This document shows, in pieces, positions 20,527-29,049 of a DNA stretch of 36,748 nucleotides. Numbering within the stretch: position 1 is the stretch's first letter; each line of letters begins with the position of its first letter. Source of the DNA: Lachnospiraceae bacterium. Lineage in GTDB: Bacteria > Bacillota > Clostridia > Lachnospirales > Lachnospiraceae. The DNA lies in NCBI GenBank assembly GCA_024403415.1, contig JAKSRY010000023.1, positions 1 to 36,748 of the forward strand, read 5' to 3'. A model generated the notes under the pieces. That model saw only the letters and a list, made by a program, of their open reading frames with translations, did no database searches and was not told the origin of the DNA. The position numbers and the translations under genes were made by a program.

Positions 20527-22287
20527 TTATTTGTATGCATTCTTTGCGTTAAGTTCAACTGTGTGCTTTTCAATATCGAATGCTGTAAGATCAGCAAATC
20601 CGATACCTTCAAGTGTAGATGTCATTTCATCCCACATTGAATCAAATTCAGCATCATCCTTGGCAAAGATCATCTTCCAAGAGTAGTCACATACAGATTC
20701 GTTACACTGGTTACGGATAACACCGATATCATTTGTATCAGCTGCAAGTGATACTGATACGTTAGGGCTGATAACAAGCTTGTTATTCTGCTTCATCCAG
20801 TCTACAGGTTCTGCAGCGCCGAACTTAGCAGCCCAATCCTTCTTCATCTGAGTCATTGTAGTCTCTTTCCAAGACTTCCAGTAATCTTTTGCATATGTTT
20901 CGCCTGTTACAGGGTTAGTAGAGTTAGCACCTACAATCCACTGGTTGATAGCATTGTTACCATCGTTGTAACCAGCTCCGCCGTACTCTTCAGGAACCGG
21001 AAGGTTATCCATCAAAGCGTTTGTATTGATTGCTGTATATGTTCCATCTTCGTTTACTGTGTAGTTGAATCCTTCAATACCTACATGCTGGAATGTAAGT
21101 CCTTCAGGAGATGCATACCAGTTAAGGAACTTCATGATTCTTTCATACTTTTCACCTTCAACACCTGAACCTACACCAAATACACGTCCGCTTCCGAAGT
21201 AAGCATCTGCATCTGTATAGTAGTTCTGATCTGCTACAGGGATAAAGATAAATGCTGTACCATTTTCAAGACGTTCCTGGCTGTTCCAGAAACCTACCTG
21301 CCAGCTGTACCACATAAGGTAAACCTGACCTGCACCCATCTTAGCACATGCTGTGTTCCAATCCTGTACACCGGAATCCGGATCTACAAGTCCTCTTCTG
21401 TAAGCATCATTTAAGAAGTGAAGAATCTTATAGTAAGAACCTGTCTTATCTGTTAATGGTGTGAATGTTCCGTCCGGCTTAAGGATTACAGATCCTCTAA
21501 GCTTTTCACCATACCATGTTGTTAACTGAACTACGTTAGCGATACCAAGCATTCCGTCACCGCCATCCCAGTCTGCCCAAAGAGAGAAAGGATAAGCAGG
21601 ATCACCGGCTTCGTTTGTAGGATGCTTTTCCATCATCTGTCCGAGAACATCAAGCAATCCGTTAAGGTCTGCAATATCAGGGCATCCGAGTTCTGAGTAA
21701 AGATCCCATCTAAGAAGTGGACTTGAGTAAATTACATCCTGAGAATAACTTGTAGGAGAAGTATTCATCATTTCTGTAGGAATACCATATGTCTTCTTAT
21801 CTGCGTTGTTAGGAAGACCACCGTTATAAACATCGATCTGTTCCTTATAAGCAGCAAGATTTGAATAGTTAGGAAGATCTGCTGTAATATCCTTAATCAA
21901 TCCTGAATCTACACATTCAGCGAACTGAACTGCATCAAGAAGAACGATATCACCTAAGTTTCCTGAGCTTGCTCTGGTCTGGAAGATAGCATCTCCGGCA
22001 ACCTGAGGAGCAATAATGTTAAGTTCGATATTGAAACGATCCTTAACAACCTTTGCAAACCAACCAGACTGTGTTCCCTGGTAGTTAGCAGCAGCATCAT
22101 AAATTTCGATTGTAAGCAAGTCTCCTGATGCTGCTGAGCCGTCAGAAGAAGCTTCTGTTGTGGTTGTGGTATTGCTAGCAGTGCTTGAATCAGTTGAAGC
22201 AGTACTATCATCACCGGAACAACCTGCAAGTGTTGTCACTGCAAGAGCTGTAGCTACAAGTAATGACGCAAGTTTCTTGAATTTCAT
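20527..22287 (-). CDS. Extracellular solute-binding lipoprotein of a CUT1-type sugar ABC transporter
   Basis: This 586-residue secreted protein has a lipoprotein signal peptide (MKFKKLASLLVATALAVTTLAGC) with lipobox LAGC; Cys22 would be lipidated. A Ser/Thr-rich linker (about 25-55) tethers the large binding domain to the membrane. Length and composition match the big binding proteins of CUT1 importers for oligosaccharides (the LipO/YtcQ type). Segments such as QDVIYSSPLLRWDLYSELGCPDIADL are typical. It is encoded after two permeases and ends with a terminator. No ATPase gene is present, so a shared MsmX-like ATPase elsewhere is expected. Substrate inferred: a xylose- or arabinose-containing oligosaccharide, because a GH43 enzyme is nearby. 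Confidence 0.92.
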   Translation of the reverse strand: MKFKKLASLLVATALAVTTLAGCSGDDSTASTDSSTASNTTTTTEASSDGSAASGDLLTIEIYDAAANYQGTQSGWFAKVVKDRFNIELNIIAPQVAGDAIFQTRASSGNLGDIVLLDAVQFAECVDSGLIKDITADLPNYSNLAAYKEQIDVYNGGLPNNADKKTYGIPTEMMNTSPTSYSQDVIYSSPLLRWDLYSELGCPDIADLNGLLDVLGQMMEKHPTNEAGDPAYPFSLWADWDGGDGMLGIANVVQLTTWYGEKLRGSVILKPDGTFTPLTDKTGSYYKILHFLNDAYRRGLVDPDSGVQDWNTACAKMGAGQVYLMWYSWQVGFWNSQERLENGTAFIFIPVADQNYYTDADAYFGSGRVFGVGSGVEGEKYERIMKFLNWYASPEGLTFQHVGIEGFNYTVNEDGTYTAINTNALMDNLPVPEEYGGAGYNDGNNAINQWIVGANSTNPVTGETYAKDYWKSWKETTMTQMKKDWAAKFGAAEPVDWMKQNNKLVISPNVSVSLAADTNDIGVIRNQCNESVCDYSWKMIFAKDDAEFDSMWDEMTSTLEGIGFADLTAFDIEKHTVELNAKNAYK

Positions 22288-22338
22288 TCTTTTACCCCCT
22301 TTATACTTTTGGTAAATCCATCGCAGTTAATACTGCAT

Positions 22339-23319
22339 TTATCCCTTAACCGCTCCAATCATGATTCCTTTAACGAAGAACCTCTGGAAGATAGGATAAA
22401 CAAACAAAATAGGTGCAACAACAACTATTGTTACCGTCATTCGAATGGACGTTGTTGTCGCTGCATGTGCAAGTGATGCTGCGACAGACGAAGCATTCGT
22501 TGAGTTGTTAACCAGTGCCTTAAGTGAACTTGCCTGATTAATATAGTTGTATAACAGGAACTGCAATGTATACAGTTTCTTATTAATTACCATAAGCAGT
22601 GTATCCTGGAACGAATTCCATTGTCCTACCGCACTGAATATGGCAACAGTTGCCAAAATAGGTTTTATTACCGGCACTATGATCGACCAGAACGTTCGTA
22701 ATGTTCCTGCGCCGTCGATTTCGGCCGCATCTGTAAGCTCCTTCGGGATAGATTCCACGAATGTCTTACACAAAACGATATAGAATGGTGAAACCGCTGT
22801 CGGAAGAATATAAATAAGGAAATTGTCGTAAAGTCCAAGGTTCTTCATTGTGATAAACCATGGAATAATTCCGGCATTGAAATACATCGTAGCAACGATC
22901 ATTCTGTACCATACCTTACGCTTCCACATTGTTTCTCTTGTAAACATATATCCAAGGAAAGCAGCTACAGCAACCGTAACAATAGTTCCGAGAACAGTTC
23001 TGTATAAGGAAATCTTAGCTGCATCCAGAAGGGCAGGAATCTGCATTACATTCTTATAATTTGTAAGATGAAATTCCTGAGGCCAAAAAGCAATTTTTCC
23101 TCTCTGGCTCAATTCATTCGAACTTATTGTATTAACAAAAATATAGTAGAATGGGTAGACACAGACAAATGTAAAAAATGTATATACCACATATACTATT
23201 GCGCTAAGTGCAATGTCTGACTTTGAGCGTTTTCTTTTATGCTTTTTCTTTGGCATATTCTGCTTTTCGTAAACAATCTTTTCTTCCGTACCAGAAGAGA
23301 TAACTTTTTCTTTTCCCAT
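22339..23319 (-). CDS. CUT1 ABC transporter permease (LplC/YtcP type)
   Basis: A 326-residue inner-membrane permease with six predicted spans. The N-terminal extension is basic (KKKHKRKRSK), followed by YVVYTFFTFVCVYPFYYIFVNTISS, typical of this subgroup. The ATPase-coupling EAA loop reads ELTDAAEIDGAGTLRTFWSIIVPVIKP, and the protein ends with RFFVKGIMIGAVKG, as LplC-type permeases do. The ATG overlaps the stop of the first permease by one base (TAATG), so the pair is translationally coupled. It forms the membrane channel with the 23319 permease. Confidence 0.94.
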   Translation of the reverse strand: MGKEKVISSGTEEKIVYEKQNMPKKKHKRKRSKSDIALSAIVYVVYTFFTFVCVYPFYYIFVNTISSNELSQRGKIAFWPQEFHLTNYKNVMQIPALLDAAKISLYRTVLGTIVTVAVAAFLGYMFTRETMWKRKVWYRMIVATMYFNAGIIPWFITMKNLGLYDNFLIYILPTAVSPFYIVLCKTFVESIPKELTDAAEIDGAGTLRTFWSIIVPVIKPILATVAIFSAVGQWNSFQDTLLMVINKKLYTLQFLLYNYINQASSLKALVNNSTNASSVAASLAHAATTTSIRMTVTIVVVAPILFVYPIFQRFFVKGIMIGAVKG

Positions 23320-24233
23320 TAGATGAAGCCCTCCCCTCTTGTAACTTTTGAAATCTTATTAGTAACACACAGCAGAATGATACTTACAACACTCTTGAAA
23401 ATACTTATTGCAGTGGCAAGAGGATATCCGCCCGAACCCATCGCTATGTTATATACATACAAATCCAATACCTGAATCGTATCCTTGTTGAAATTGTTCT
23501 GGAACACAAAGAACTGCTCCATTCCGTTCGAAAGGAAGTTTGCTATGTTAAGGAACAACAATACAAGATATGTCGGCAAAATACTTGGAATAGTAATATG
23601 CCTTATAATCTGCATTCTGTTAGCTCCGTCAACCCTTGCAGCTTCTTTTAATTCCTCATCTATTCCGGCTATTGCAGCTATATACATGATTGCTGCCCAT
23701 CCGGCGTTCTTCCAGGTCAGCCATAGCCACATCTTGAACCAAACGTGTTCTGACGACTGAAGAAATTCTATAGGCTTATCAATAATTCCCATATCACCGA
23801 GAAGGGAATTGATTACACCGGTACTATTAAATACACAGTAAGCAATTGAATATACAAGAACCCAGCTTATGAAGTTAGGAAGAGTAGTCGCTGTCTGAAC
23901 AAACTTCCTGTACTTTTTGCTTTTAATTTCATTTAGAAATACTGCAAAAATCATAGGGAACCATGAAAACAGGATACTCAGTCCGCTAACTGCAAGGGTA
24001 TTAAGCAATACCTGTCCTAACTGAGCTCTCTTCGTTGGTGTATCAAGCATATATGAGAACCACTTTAATCCAACAAATTCAGCCTCTGATAATGGTTTGG
24101 GTGGTTTGTAATCAAAAAATGCGTAAAACCATCCATATAATGGATAGTAGCAAAACATGATTACCAGAATAATAAAAGGAAGGACCATAAGGAATTCTTT
24201 GTAGCCCCTGAGCTTCTTCTTGTTCTTAAACAT
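23319..24233 (-). CDS. CUT1 ABC transporter permease (LplB type)
   Basis: A 304-residue permease with six spans, beginning LRGYKEFLMVLPFIILVIMFCYYPLYGW, typical of LplB/YteP proteins. The EAA loop reads ELKEAARVDGANRMQIIRHITIPSILP. It is the first gene of the importer operon; GGGGG lies just ahead of its ATG. The 410-bp region upstream holds direct repeats and a TATAAT without a -35 box, so expression probably depends on the divergent AraC activator. Confidence 0.94.
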   Translation of the reverse strand: MFKNKKKLRGYKEFLMVLPFIILVIMFCYYPLYGWFYAFFDYKPPKPLSEAEFVGLKWFSYMLDTPTKRAQLGQVLLNTLAVSGLSILFSWFPMIFAVFLNEIKSKKYRKFVQTATTLPNFISWVLVYSIAYCVFNSTGVINSLLGDMGIIDKPIEFLQSSEHVWFKMWLWLTWKNAGWAAIMYIAAIAGIDEELKEAARVDGANRMQIIRHITIPSILPTYLVLLFLNIANFLSNGMEQFFVFQNNFNKDTIQVLDLYVYNIAMGSGGYPLATAISIFKSVVSIILLCVTNKISKVTRGEGFI

Positions 24234-24318
24234 CTATCCCCCTATTCCTCTGGTCGTAAACTGGTTATCAGCCTCAACCAAAAATATATTAATAACCTTC
24301 ACAATTTAACAATAATCC

Positions 24319-24350
24319 ATTATAGTTTTAGGGACTTGCTAAATATTGCT
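24319..24350 (-). promoter_or_regulatory. Probable activator-dependent promoter of the sugar importer
   Basis: On the minus strand TATAAT (24319-24324) is the -10 box. Where a -35 box should be (24342-24347) lies instead TTGCTAAATATTGCT (24336-24350), which in reverse complement resembles the direct repeats at 24445 and 24475. Overlap of an activator site with a missing -35 is the common AraC arrangement. Confidence 0.5.
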
Positions 24351-24444
24351 ACTTTTTAATCATAAAATATCAAATTTAATCAAATATCACTATTTTCATA
24401 CTTTGCTATTTTATTATCCCACAAACATCTAATTTTTTACATAT

Positions 24445-24491
24445 TCGCAAAATTCAAGCAAGTTAATCACGATATCGCAAATATTAAGCAA
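24445..24491. repeat. 17-bp direct repeat, likely AraC-type operator
   Basis: TCGCAAAATTCAAGCAA (24445-24461) and TCGCAAATATTAAGCAA (24475-24491) match at 14 of 17 bases with a 30-bp period. They lie in the divergent region 24234-24643. A partial copy TCGCAAAATTTGATG starts at 24597 next to the -10 box of the AraC gene. AraC proteins bind asymmetric direct repeats, so these fit the neighbouring regulator. Confidence 0.6.
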
Positions 24492-24596
24492 CTATTTTAC
24501 AAAAATCAGCTTCTCAACTCATACTAATCATATAACAAAAAAGTGCATAATGGTTATATATTCTTATGTCTATTTACCACTATGCATGTCGCATTA

Positions 24597-24617
24597 TCGC
24601 AAAATTTGATGTATAAT
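24597..24617 (+). promoter_or_regulatory. Promoter of the AraC gene with an overlapping half-operator
   Basis: TATAAT at 24612-24617 is a consensus -10 box 27 bases before the start codon. No good -35 is seen. The half-site TCGCAAAATTTGATG begins at 24597, directly upstream of the -10, suggesting autoregulation. Confidence 0.5.
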
Positions 24618-24643
24618 ATGGTCAGTTACAGGAGATTAAGTTT

Positions 24644-25495
24644 ATGCAGACACGTTTTTCAGATGATAATATTAACTTCCAGCTTGGCGGCCTAAGCTTT
24701 TATATTTCATCATTAGCTATAGAAAAATTTGAAAGAAAAATACCAAATCATGTTCATAGTAACAACAGCTATGAGATTCATTATATTGCTCACGGCAAGG
24801 GAACCATGATTATTAATGGTGATAAATATTGCGTAGGGCCGGAATCCCTTTTCGTAACCGGACCAGGTGTTGAGCATGCGCATATCCCAGATATAGACGA
24901 TCCTATGTGGGAGTATTGTATTTACCTAAGAGTTCTGAGAAATTCAAAGACCTTCACTCCCACTGAAAAGGAAGTGGCAGATCTGTTTCTTGACAATAAT
25001 TTCTGGTTTGGAAAAGATTCACAGAATATAATTAACATACTGCAGGAAATTTTTTTTCAATATAATGACAAACCATTTGGATATGAGATAATGATAGAAA
25101 CCCTTCTGAAGCAGTTTCTGTTGAAGCTTGTAAATAATTACAGAATTAAGGACAAATCTCCTGAACCCGCCAAAAAATGCTGTTCAATGTGCAACACCTA
25201 TCTTGCCATAGAAGAATCCTTCTTATATGAATACAACACATTAACTCTCGAACAGTTATCTGAAAGGTTAGGACTCGGACCTCGTCAGACGGAGCGATTA
25301 CTGAAAGAGCATTATGGAAAAACCTTTACACAAAAAAAGACCGAAGCTCGAATGTCTGCAGCTCAGTTGTTTTTGGCAGATTCAAACAACTCTATATCAA
25401 CAATTGCCGAAAAAACCGGTTATTCGAGCATAGAGCATTTTTCATCTGCATTTAAGCGACATTTCGGAGTCAGTCCTACAAAATATAAACGCTAA
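24644..25495 (+). CDS. AraC-family transcriptional regulator of the sugar locus
   Basis: This 283-residue regulator has an N-terminal cupin-type sensing domain (about 20-110; NHVHSNNSYEIHYIAHGKGTM, then GPESLFVTGPGVEHAH) and a C-terminal double helix-turn-helix (about 185-283; LTLEQLSERLGLGPRQTERLLKEHYGKTF and ISTIAEKTGYSSIEHFSSAFKRHFGVSPTKYK). The last segment is the AraC signature. AGGAG precedes the ATG. It is divergent from the importer operon and convergent with the esterase, sharing a terminator. In similar loci such a protein senses the imported sugar and activates the transporter and hydrolase genes. The inducer is not readable from sequence. Confidence 0.94.
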   Translation: MQTRFSDDNINFQLGGLSFYISSLAIEKFERKIPNHVHSNNSYEIHYIAHGKGTMIINGDKYCVGPESLFVTGPGVEHAHIPDIDDPMWEYCIYLRVLRNSKTFTPTEKEVADLFLDNNFWFGKDSQNIINILQEIFFQYNDKPFGYEIMIETLLKQFLLKLVNNYRIKDKSPEPAKKCCSMCNTYLAIEESFLYEYNTLTLEQLSERLGLGPRQTERLLKEHYGKTFTQKKTEARMSAAQLFLADSNNSISTIAEKTGYSSIEHFSSAFKRHFGVSPTKYKR

Positions 25496-25500
25496 AAATA

Positions 25501-25531
25501 AAAACTCTATGCCTTATTGGCATAGAGTTTT
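25501..25531. terminator. Bidirectional terminator between the AraC gene and the esterase
   Basis: AAAACTCTATGCC (25501-25513) pairs perfectly with GGCATAGAGTTTT (25519-25531), with A- and T-runs suitable for both directions. The TAA of the esterase (25514-25516) lies in the loop, so that gene ends inside its own terminator. Confidence 0.85.
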
Positions 25532-27157
25532 CTTAACTTCATCAATGGTCAATGCTTCAACAGTTCCATTAACCCGTCTGTAGCCACTCATATATTTCCA
25601 GGCCATCTCGCAGGTATGCTCTCGGCACTCATGTCCCTGATTATCCACACTTCCAAGTACGGTATAGCATTTTCCATCTGCACTTTCAAATAACTGCAGT
25701 GTCAGGATACCCTGTCTGTCAGGATCTTTAATTTTAACAATGGCATTTCCATCTATTCCCCAGATTTTGTTCTGCCATTCATCTGCCTCCTCAAGCTTTA
25801 CCTTATACTCGACAGGAACCTTGTTAATATTAAAAACATATTCAATTCTGTCTATGCACTTTTGAGCCTGAAACGGCAGTTCCGGAAGAGGTGTAAGCTC
25901 ACCGCCTACATAAAATACAGGAACCGCAATATCTTTGTTAATATCCTTTTTAACCGGTTGTCCAAATACATTAAGTCCAACTTCAAATGTAGCATCCATT
26001 GGGGCTGCTGCCGCAAGAATCTCCGGATACTCCTGAATCATATCCCATGACTTACAGCCACCCATCGAAAAGCCTGACACATATATTCTCGAAGCATCAA
26101 TATTATAATCTTCCTTCAGTTTTTCAATCAGAGCCTTCATCTCTGTTGCTGTACTATTCAGATGGTCTTCAATACTAACAAGCAAAAAGCCGTACTTGTG
26201 TGCTATTTTAGCCCAGCCCGATACATGAGCTATGTACATGGCACTGTCTCCACCACCATGGAAGCTTATAAGAAGCGGAACATTATTATTCTCTATATCC
26301 TTATTATAAAAAGCAAAATATCCTATGGAATGCTCCTTGGTTCCCCTGTCATCACCATCATTATCCGGAGATGTTTTTGTCACGAAAACACCCGGTTCTA
26401 TAACCATTCCATCCTTTTCAAGGTCCGGATCAAGTTCAAGCTGGCCACACATTCTCCTAAACTGCTTGGCAAAATTATGAAAATCTGTATAAAAATCTTC
26501 CTTATCCTTGATAATCGTGTATTTTGCCTTAGCAGAAACAGTATCAATTATATCTTTATCATTACCATAATATGCAATTGGTATGTCATCGGACTGAATA
26601 TCAGGAATTACGTTCAGTTCTGACAAAGATATAAATGTCGGAGCACAGTCCGCTCTTCCCCAAAGTCCATCTCCTTCAAAATGTCGTATTGCATGCTTTG
26701 CAAGATAATCAGCTGACTTTCCAAAGCCATACATACATATTCTAAAAATAGCTCCTCTGATAAAATAGCCTTCAAGCTGCTTAGTAAACCTGTTATATGC
26801 CTTAGCCATTCCTTCCTCAAAATACTGGTGAATCTTGGAGTTTGTTATTATTTCATCAAGGATGTCAGGAGAAGCATCATCCCATCCATTGGCTGAATTG
26901 GGGCTGACAAATACTACAGAAGACCCGAATTCTTTAGCCATTTTCTCAAACCCTTTTTCTTTTGCAAAAATGACAAGTTCGTCATCTTTCATTCTGCTAT
27001 TAGACATTACAAGAATATAAGGAGCAAGAAAGCCGTAATTCAGCACATCATCACGCAAATCATTATTAGGAACATACACCGATACGCTGCATCTTTCAAA
27101 TGACTTATCCCATATTTTTCCGCCATTAACACTTCTTACTTCCGGTTTTTTCTCCAT
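25514..27157 (-). CDS. Tandem alpha/beta-hydrolase esterase (PHB-depolymerase/LpqC-like), inactive-looking N-domain
   Basis: This 547-residue cytoplasmic protein has no signal peptide. The C-terminal half is an alpha/beta hydrolase: oxyanion strand LLISFHGGGDS, nucleophile elbow YVSGFSMGGCKS (Ser364) and a late GHE histidine before a C-terminal helix. This is the LpqC/PHB-depolymerase pattern that includes feruloyl and acetyl-xylan esterases. The N-terminal half (about 20-230) repeats the fold order (strand APYILVMSNS, VVFVSPNS, elbow-like RICMYGFGKSADYLAKHAI) but lacks a proper GxSxG nucleophile, so it looks like a pseudo-hydrolase. ATG at 27157 is chosen because AGGA lies seven bases upstream; a TTG at 27184 is also in frame. 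It follows the GH43 gene and probably removes ester groups from the imported oligosaccharide. Confidence 0.82.
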   Translation of the reverse strand: MEKKPEVRSVNGGKIWDKSFERCSVSVYVPNNDLRDDVLNYGFLAPYILVMSNSRMKDDELVIFAKEKGFEKMAKEFGSSVVFVSPNSANGWDDASPDILDEIITNSKIHQYFEEGMAKAYNRFTKQLEGYFIRGAIFRICMYGFGKSADYLAKHAIRHFEGDGLWGRADCAPTFISLSELNVIPDIQSDDIPIAYYGNDKDIIDTVSAKAKYTIIKDKEDFYTDFHNFAKQFRRMCGQLELDPDLEKDGMVIEPGVFVTKTSPDNDGDDRGTKEHSIGYFAFYNKDIENNNVPLLISFHGGGDSAMYIAHVSGWAKIAHKYGFLLVSIEDHLNSTATEMKALIEKLKEDYNIDASRIYVSGFSMGGCKSWDMIQEYPEILAAAAPMDATFEVGLNVFGQPVKKDINKDIAVPVFYVGGELTPLPELPFQAQKCIDRIEYVFNINKVPVEYKVKLEEADEWQNKIWGIDGNAIVKIKDPDRQGILTLQLFESADGKCYTVLGSVDNQGHECREHTCEMAWKYMSGYRRVNGTVEALTIDEVKKTLCQ

Positions 27158-27269
27158 ATGCAATCCTACAATCCGGTTACCCAATAAGTAATAGATTGAT
27201 TTTCCTTTCTTGGTAGAATTATTATTTTACTAATGCAGATATTTATCTTTATCTAAACAGGTATTTTCG

Positions 27270-28691
27270 TTAATCACAAATCAATGTAAATGACTTAAAC
27301 TGAAGATGTCCATCTCCCTTGAACGTAAAGTACAAGGCATTCACACCGTCAGGAATACTAACCTCAGCAGTTTCTTCCTTCCATACATTTGCATAGCCTA
27401 CAGGAATACTTCCATAAGATTCTCCATCCCATTTTGTACGAACCTCAAGACAACCATTAGCGTATCCTTTGTAGTTTATTTTTATTTTCTTTATTCCCTT
27501 ACAATCGAAATATTTGAAACCGGCAGAGGTATCAGGCCTCATATTTGCGATGTATCCAAGATTTTCGTCACCGTCACGGCCTTCCTGTGTAATCTTCTGG
27601 AATCTTGCGTCCATCCAGCCCGACCACGGAACATAAACCTCATCCAATGGTGAATACAGATTGCAGGCGATGTATGTCGGATATTCTCCCTCACCCTTAA
27701 GTGGTGCCATACCACAGTTTGATGTAATCTCTGCCTGATCAAAGAAACCATCTTCTCTTTCTTTTAGCAGTTCAAAACATCCCTGACGTGAATAATTGGT
27801 TCCATTGGTGTGTCTGTGATAAAAAATAAACCAGTCATCTTTAATCTTAACCATACTTCCATGGTTATTCGCACAATAACACATAGGCTTTTCAGCCGGT
27901 TTATAAGAATCAATATTCAAATCTCCATTGCTTACCAAAACTCCACGATACGTAAATCCGCCAAGTGGGCTTTCACTTGTAGCATAAGCCAGTTCATGAC
28001 ACACCTCTGAAGAGTAAATAAAATAGTATAGTCCATCTTTCTTTCTGATTGAAGGTGCCTCAAAGAATGCATGCTTTTCAAACTCTGTACCCTCCGCATA
28101 TGCAGATCCCGGAACAATAAATTCAGGTTCCTTAATAACAGTAAGCATATCTTTATCCAACGTCATAACCATCGCCCCATGGCGCGACTTATCCATATAT
28201 CCGCAGAATCCTGTATAAAGATATGTGATATCACCTTCAGTCAGCACGCCGGGATCAAACTGCGGTTCGTCACCTTCTCTCTCACCCACATAGGTTCCGT
28301 CCGAATAATGAACGTATCCATAGAACTCATATTTTCCTGCCGGCTCGTCGCACACAGCTACCGAAACGACTCCCCATGAACTGAGTACATAATATAAGTA
28401 ATATCTTCCGTCCGGACCCACTGTCACTGCAGGAGCGTAAAGATTTCCCTGAAGATCTGTATTCTTTGGATCCTGATCTTTTCTATATATAACCCCTTCA
28501 TATCTCCAGTCGCCAAGGTTGTCAACCGGCGCAGAATAGCATACATAATCGAGCATACAGTAAACATCACCGTTGAATTTATCATGTGAGCCATAAACAT
28601 ATACTCTGTCATTAAATACATAAGGCTCTCCGTCCGGAACATATTCCCACGAAGGCATATAAGGATTAATAATCTGCTTTAAGTTTTCCAT
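27270..28691 (-). CDS. GH43 family glycoside hydrolase (beta-xylosidase / alpha-L-arabinofuranosidase type)
   Basis: This 473-residue enzyme is cytoplasmic, with no signal peptide. The five-bladed propeller signature is clear: general base Asp20 in YVPDGEPYVFNDRVYVYGSHD, pKa-modulating Asp146 in QFDPGVLTEGD and general acid Glu211 in FFEAPSIRKKDGLYYFIYSS, with the Ca-site histidine in NNHGSMVKIKD. The last 130 residues form a beta-sandwich domain (KKIKINYKGYANGCLEVRTKW, LYFTFKGDGHLQF) like a CBM6-type or accessory domain. Members split terminal xylose or arabinose from short oligosaccharides. ATG at 28691 is chosen because AAAGGAA lies seven bases upstream; the frame could extend to 28745 without a ribosome site. 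The esterase follows 112 bases downstream, probably co-transcribed. Confidence 0.92.
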   Translation of the reverse strand: MENLKQIINPYMPSWEYVPDGEPYVFNDRVYVYGSHDKFNGDVYCMLDYVCYSAPVDNLGDWRYEGVIYRKDQDPKNTDLQGNLYAPAVTVGPDGRYYLYYVLSSWGVVSVAVCDEPAGKYEFYGYVHYSDGTYVGEREGDEPQFDPGVLTEGDITYLYTGFCGYMDKSRHGAMVMTLDKDMLTVIKEPEFIVPGSAYAEGTEFEKHAFFEAPSIRKKDGLYYFIYSSEVCHELAYATSESPLGGFTYRGVLVSNGDLNIDSYKPAEKPMCYCANNHGSMVKIKDDWFIFYHRHTNGTNYSRQGCFELLKEREDGFFDQAEITSNCGMAPLKGEGEYPTYIACNLYSPLDEVYVPWSGWMDARFQKITQEGRDGDENLGYIANMRPDTSAGFKYFDCKGIKKIKINYKGYANGCLEVRTKWDGESYGSIPVGYANVWKEETAEVSIPDGVNALYFTFKGDGHLQFKSFTLICD

Positions 28692-29049
28692 TTTAATTCC
28701 TTTCCTGTCTGTTGCGTTTTTATGAAAGTAAATCGACAGTTTCATAATAACACTACGATATTGCTTCTAATATTCATTTGTTGCTTTGATTTTTATCTCT
28801 TTACCTTCCCACATCATAACAACACCTCAAATGTCAGCTTACTTTTTCAACAATTCTTGAATTGTACTTTTAAGCGTCAAATTATGTCGTGTTTTAGTCG
28901 AAAAATATTGATTATAATCCATAAACAGAGTAACCTTATATATGTATCCTGTGTATTGTATGTCTCACGCATGCAATGCCCTTTAATTATTCGTAGCCGG
29001 TCGAATGACCTATAAAAAGTAAGTCAGAGAATATGGAGGACAAATATTT
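28692..29049. promoter_or_regulatory. Divergent intergenic region between the GH43 and aldo/keto reductase genes
   Basis: The 358-bp gene-free stretch contains the palindrome ACAATTC-TT-GAATTGT (28850-28865), a possible operator, and a symmetric GATTATAATC at 28910-28919 that could be the -10 of either gene; no good -35 box accompanies it. GGAGG at about 29036 is the ribosome site of the reductase. I see no RNA gene in it. Confidence 0.4.

Noticed and set aside
24234-24643. Riboswitch or leader RNA upstream of the importer
   Set aside because: The region is AT-rich without stable stems; direct repeats explain its conserved-looking parts better.
28692-28745. Upstream start of the GH43 gene at 28745
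   Set aside because: ATG at 28691 has AAAGGAA seven bases upstream, while the extension has no ribosome site and no family match.
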